From an uncultured Butyricicoccus sp. (GTDB lineage Bacteria > Bacillota > Clostridia > Oscillospirales > Butyricicoccaceae), in assembly GCA_900544475.1 (NCBI GenBank), contig UQVU01000076.1:1-8405 (forward strand): a DNA stretch of 8,405 nt, in the 5' to 3' direction. Below are positions 6,259 to 8,405 of the stretch, piece after piece. The position numbers and the translations under genes are program-made. A model generated the notes under the pieces. It was given only the letters and a program-made list of their open reading frames with translations, was not told where the DNA came from and did not search any database. How positions within the stretch are numbered: position 1 is the stretch's first letter; the number at the start of each line of letters is the position of its first letter.

Positions 6259-7866
6259 TTACAGTATCTTGCGCATCTCCTGCACAAGGTCGGTAATCAC
6301 AATGGGCTTGGACAGGAAACCGTTCATGCCGCTTTCCAAGGCGTTGCGGCGGTCCTCATCAAAGGCGTTCGCCGTCATGGCAAGAATGGGGATGCCCGCC
6401 AAGGCAGGGTTTTCCAGTTCGCGGATACGGCGGGTGGCGGTGTAGCCGTCCATAATGGGCATCTGCACGTCCATCAGTACCAAATCGTACTGCCCCGGCG
6501 CTGCGGCGCCAACCTTTTCCACAGCGATAACACCGTTTTCGGCGGTATCTACCTCAAAGCCATAGGCGTTCAGGATCTCCACGGCAATCTCGCGGTTCAG
6601 CTCGTTATCCTCGGCAAGCAGGATATGCTTGCCCTTAAAGTCGGTGGCATTTTGGGGCAATACGCCCTGCTTCTCCTTCGCCTGCTTCTGCCCGATTGCG
6701 GTCATCAGCGTGTCGCGCAAGTCCGACATAAACATCGGCTTGGAGCAGAACGCCGTGACACCGGCTGCCTTTGCCTCCACCTCAATGTCGGACCAGTCAT
6801 AGGCGGTCAGGATAATAATGGGCGTATCATCGTGCAGGGCGCGAATCTGTCGGGTCACCTCAATGCCGTTCATATCCGGCAGACGCCAGTCGATAATATA
6901 GGCTTTGAAGGTATCGCCCATCTCGAGGGACTGTCGTGCTCGCAGCACAGCCTCCTTGCCGGAAAGCGTCCACTCGGCGCGCATACCCACCTTGACCAGC
7001 ATCTTGGTCACGCCGTCGCAGGTGTTGAAATCATCATCCACCACCAGCGCCTTCAGACCTTCCAGCTCGGCAATTTTTACCTCCTTGCGGGGTTCTGCCT
7101 GCGCGCGCAGCGGCACACGGACGATAAATTCCGAGCCTTTTTCCGGCGCGGTCTGCACCTCAATGGTGCCGCCCATCATATCCACGATATTTTTGGTGAT
7201 GGCCATACCCAGACCGGTACCCTGTATTCTGCTTACCGTGGAGGAGCGCTCGCGCTCAAAGGGTTCAAAAATCTTTTTTGCAAATTCCGGGCTCATACCG
7301 ATGCCGCTGTCCTTGACGCGGAACTCATACTGCCCGCAGCCGCCGACCTTGCCGGCAAACTGGCACACCCGCACCGACACGGTGCCGCCCGCGGGGGTGA
7401 ACTTGATGGCATTGGACAAAAGGTTCATCAAGACCTGATTCAGTCGGGTCTTGTCGCAATAGACGTCCTCATCGGTAATATCTATCGCGTCCATATACAA
7501 TTCCAACTGCTTTGCGTAAAACTGCCCGCTGACGATGGTCTTTATGTCGTGCAGCACGTCGGACAGGTTGACCTCCACCGCGGGCAGGGCCACCGCCTTC
7601 AGCGCGTCCAGAATGGCAACGCTCGTATGCGTATACGCCGCAGGGTTAATCACAATTCCCTCTGTGCCGTCAAAATATGCCTGCTGAATGCGGTCTACCA
7701 AATCCCCCTCATGGTTGGATTGGTAAATTTCGCCCTCCACGCCCTTTTCGGCAAAGGTTTTCTCCAGAAGTGCCTTCAAATCCTCGTAGGTTTCGGCACC
7801 GTAAATATTTTTTTCCCGAATCCCAAGCATATTGATATTCGGGCCGTTGATCACTAAAATCTTCAT
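6259..7866 (-). CDS. Chimeric ORF: truncated 3-dehydroquinase (AroQ) fused to hybrid kinase ATPase and two receivers
   Basis: Residues 1-97 are a type II 3-dehydroquinase, which converts 3-dehydroquinate to 3-dehydroshikimate: [13 protein letters not shown] with N10 and R17, Y22, then [10 protein letters not shown] with N74 and H80. The family then has VEVHLSN with a catalytic His and about 40 more residues carrying a substrate-binding Arg. Here residue 100 is Asn in VEVNLSD, and the protein continues as kinase ([10 protein letters not shown]). It has an HATPase with N152, DSGIGM at 186-191 and GTGLGM at 216-221; a receiver at about 271-390 (D277/D278, D326, T354, K376); and a second at about 412-535 (E419/D420, D466, T498, K520). 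No sensor, TM helix or H-box is present. Both enzyme halves are therefore probably inactive, though the receivers are intact. The start has GAGGTG 7 bases upstream and lies 4 bases after pheA, as expected for a real aroQ start. Confidence 0.85.
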   Translation of the reverse strand: MKILVINGPNINMLGIREKNIYGAETYEDLKALLEKTFAEKGVEGEIYQSNHEGDLVDRIQQAYFDGTEGIVINPAAYTHTSVAILDALKAVALPAVEVNLSDVLHDIKTIVSGQFYAKQLELYMDAIDITDEDVYCDKTRLNQVLMNLLSNAIKFTPAGGTVSVRVCQFAGKVGGCGQYEFRVKDSGIGMSPEFAKKIFEPFERERSSTVSRIQGTGLGMAITKNIVDMMGGTIEVQTAPEKGSEFIVRVPLRAQAEPRKEVKIAELEGLKALVVDDDFNTCDGVTKMLVKVGMRAEWTLSGKEAVLRARQSLEMGDTFKAYIIDWRLPDMNGIEVTRQIRALHDDTPIIILTAYDWSDIEVEAKAAGVTAFCSKPMFMSDLRDTLMTAIGQKQAKEKQGVLPQNATDFKGKHILLAEDNELNREIAVEILNAYGFEVDTAENGVIAVEKVGAAAPGQYDLVLMDVQMPIMDGYTATRRIRELENPALAGIPILAMTANAFDEDRRNALESGMNGFLSKPIVITDLVQEMRKIL

Positions 7867-7870
7867 AATC

Positions 7871-8404
7871 TTACACCTCGGAATAGCAGCCTAAGAAGGA
7901 CAGGCTTTCTGCCGCCTGCTCAATATCCTTCAGCACCGTCATGGTTTCGGGAGAGAAAACAGAGCCGTCCAAATCGAAATAGAAACGGAACTCGAAATCC
8001 TTCCCCGGAATCGGGCGGCTTTCCAGCTTGCACAGGTTGATGCCGCGGCAGGCAAATTTCCCAATCATTTCATGCAGAGAACCGGGTCTGTGATCCAGAG
8101 AAAGCATCAGGCTGATGCGGTTGGAGCCTGCATAAATTTCCATGTTCTTTGCAATGCAGATAAATCTGGTATAGTTGTTTTCGTTATTCTGCACGCCATC
8201 CTGCAAAACATGCAGTCCATACAGCTTCGCGCAGTCCGTGGAGGAAAGCGCCGCAAGGTCTGTTCTGCCGCTTTCCGCAACATATTTCGCTGCGGTTGCC
8301 GTGTTTTCAAAAATCGTTACCTTGATGTTGGGGTTCGCCTTCAGGAAATTGCGGACATTAAGTTTGTGACGGGACCTGCGTTTATTTATCGTGAAGGAAG
8401 CAGC
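7871..8404 (-). CDS. pheA: Prephenate dehydratase, C-terminal part (5' end outside window)
   Basis: This is the C-terminal 177 residues of prephenate dehydratase, which converts prephenate to phenylpyruvate in phenylalanine synthesis. The dehydratase end shows [36 protein letters not shown] and the catalytic TRF motif. A C-terminal ACT domain follows ([17 protein letters not shown], then [19 protein letters not shown] with the ESRP motif), which binds phenylalanine for feedback inhibition. The frame is open to the window edge with no start codon before TTG at 8206, which is internal and not a real start. The edge segment near residues 1-20 ([15 protein letters not shown]) lacks the family's usual YSHPQAL motif, so a local indel or divergence is possible. 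A chorismate mutase domain may lie further upstream. It is transcribed into aroQ with a 4-nt gap. Confidence 0.85.
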   Translation of the reverse strand, partial: AASFTINKRRSRHKLNVRNFLKANPNIKVTIFENTATAAKYVAESGRTDLAALSSTDCAKLYGLHVLQDGVQNNENNYTRFICIAKNMEIYAGSNRISLMLSLDHRPGSLHEMIGKFACRGINLCKLESRPIPGKDFEFRFYFDLDGSVFSPETMTVLKDIEQAAESLSFLGCYSEV

Positions 8405-8405
8405 C

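Noticed and set aside
6625..7857. 410-codon plus-strand ORF
   Set aside because: It is antisense to the AroQ-kinase ORF. Its H/G/L-rich content has no recognisable motif and it has no ribosome binding site.

Overview
The window reads as chromosomal DNA from a fairly GC-rich anaerobic gut Firmicute, most likely in the Oscillospiraceae/Ruminococcaceae. This placement is an inference. It rests on GC-rich coding with AG-rich ribosome binding sites, tightly packed operons, large hybrid histidine kinases with the NMSHDIRTPMNAI-type H-box common in Clostridia, and a small palindromic repeat. I could not run any database search.

Layout from left to right. Positions 1-222 hold an end-like copy of a short inverted repeat, a strong sigma-A-type promoter, and a leader with a textbook intrinsic terminator ahead of a MATE multidrug/metabolite exporter (223-1551, +). 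A bidirectional terminator (1553-1593) separates it from a convergent minus-strand operon. In transcription order that operon is: a 40-codon putative secreted peptide (4739-4861), a large membrane hybrid histidine kinase (2016-4733), and an unrecognised 140-residue protein (1597-2019) coupled to the kinase by an ATGA overlap. The kinase gene carries an uninterrupted run of 12 G near its 3' end. Any one-base change in that run would alter the kinase tail and break the overlap with the next gene.

Positions 4862-5030 are a 169-bp imperfect palindrome with MITE-like ends. To its right, still on the minus strand, are a ComEC-type metallo-beta-lactamase-fold protein (5049-5918) and, overlapping its start, a 75-residue TOBE-like domain (5915-6142). 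The latter looks like the tail of an ABC-transporter ATPase that has lost its nucleotide-binding part.

The right end (6259-8405) starts as an aromatic amino-acid operon: the C-terminal part of prephenate dehydratase (pheA), then aroQ (type II 3-dehydroquinase) 4 nt later. The aroQ reading frame does not finish as aroQ. Near 7557-7580, at a V-E-V-x-L-S segment that both families could share, it passes in frame into the ATPase and two receiver domains of a hybrid histidine kinase. The 535-codon ORF therefore encodes a dehydroquinase lacking its catalytic His and C-terminus, joined to a kinase lacking its phospho-accepting His. With the beheaded ABC gene just downstream, 5.9-7.6 kb looks like a rearrangement zone, or a misassembly, built from pieces of at least three operons.

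The points most worth a second look are the aroQ-kinase chimera, the poly-G tract at the kinase/orphan-gene overlap, the attenuator-like MATE leader, and the palindromic repeat abutting the small secreted-peptide gene.
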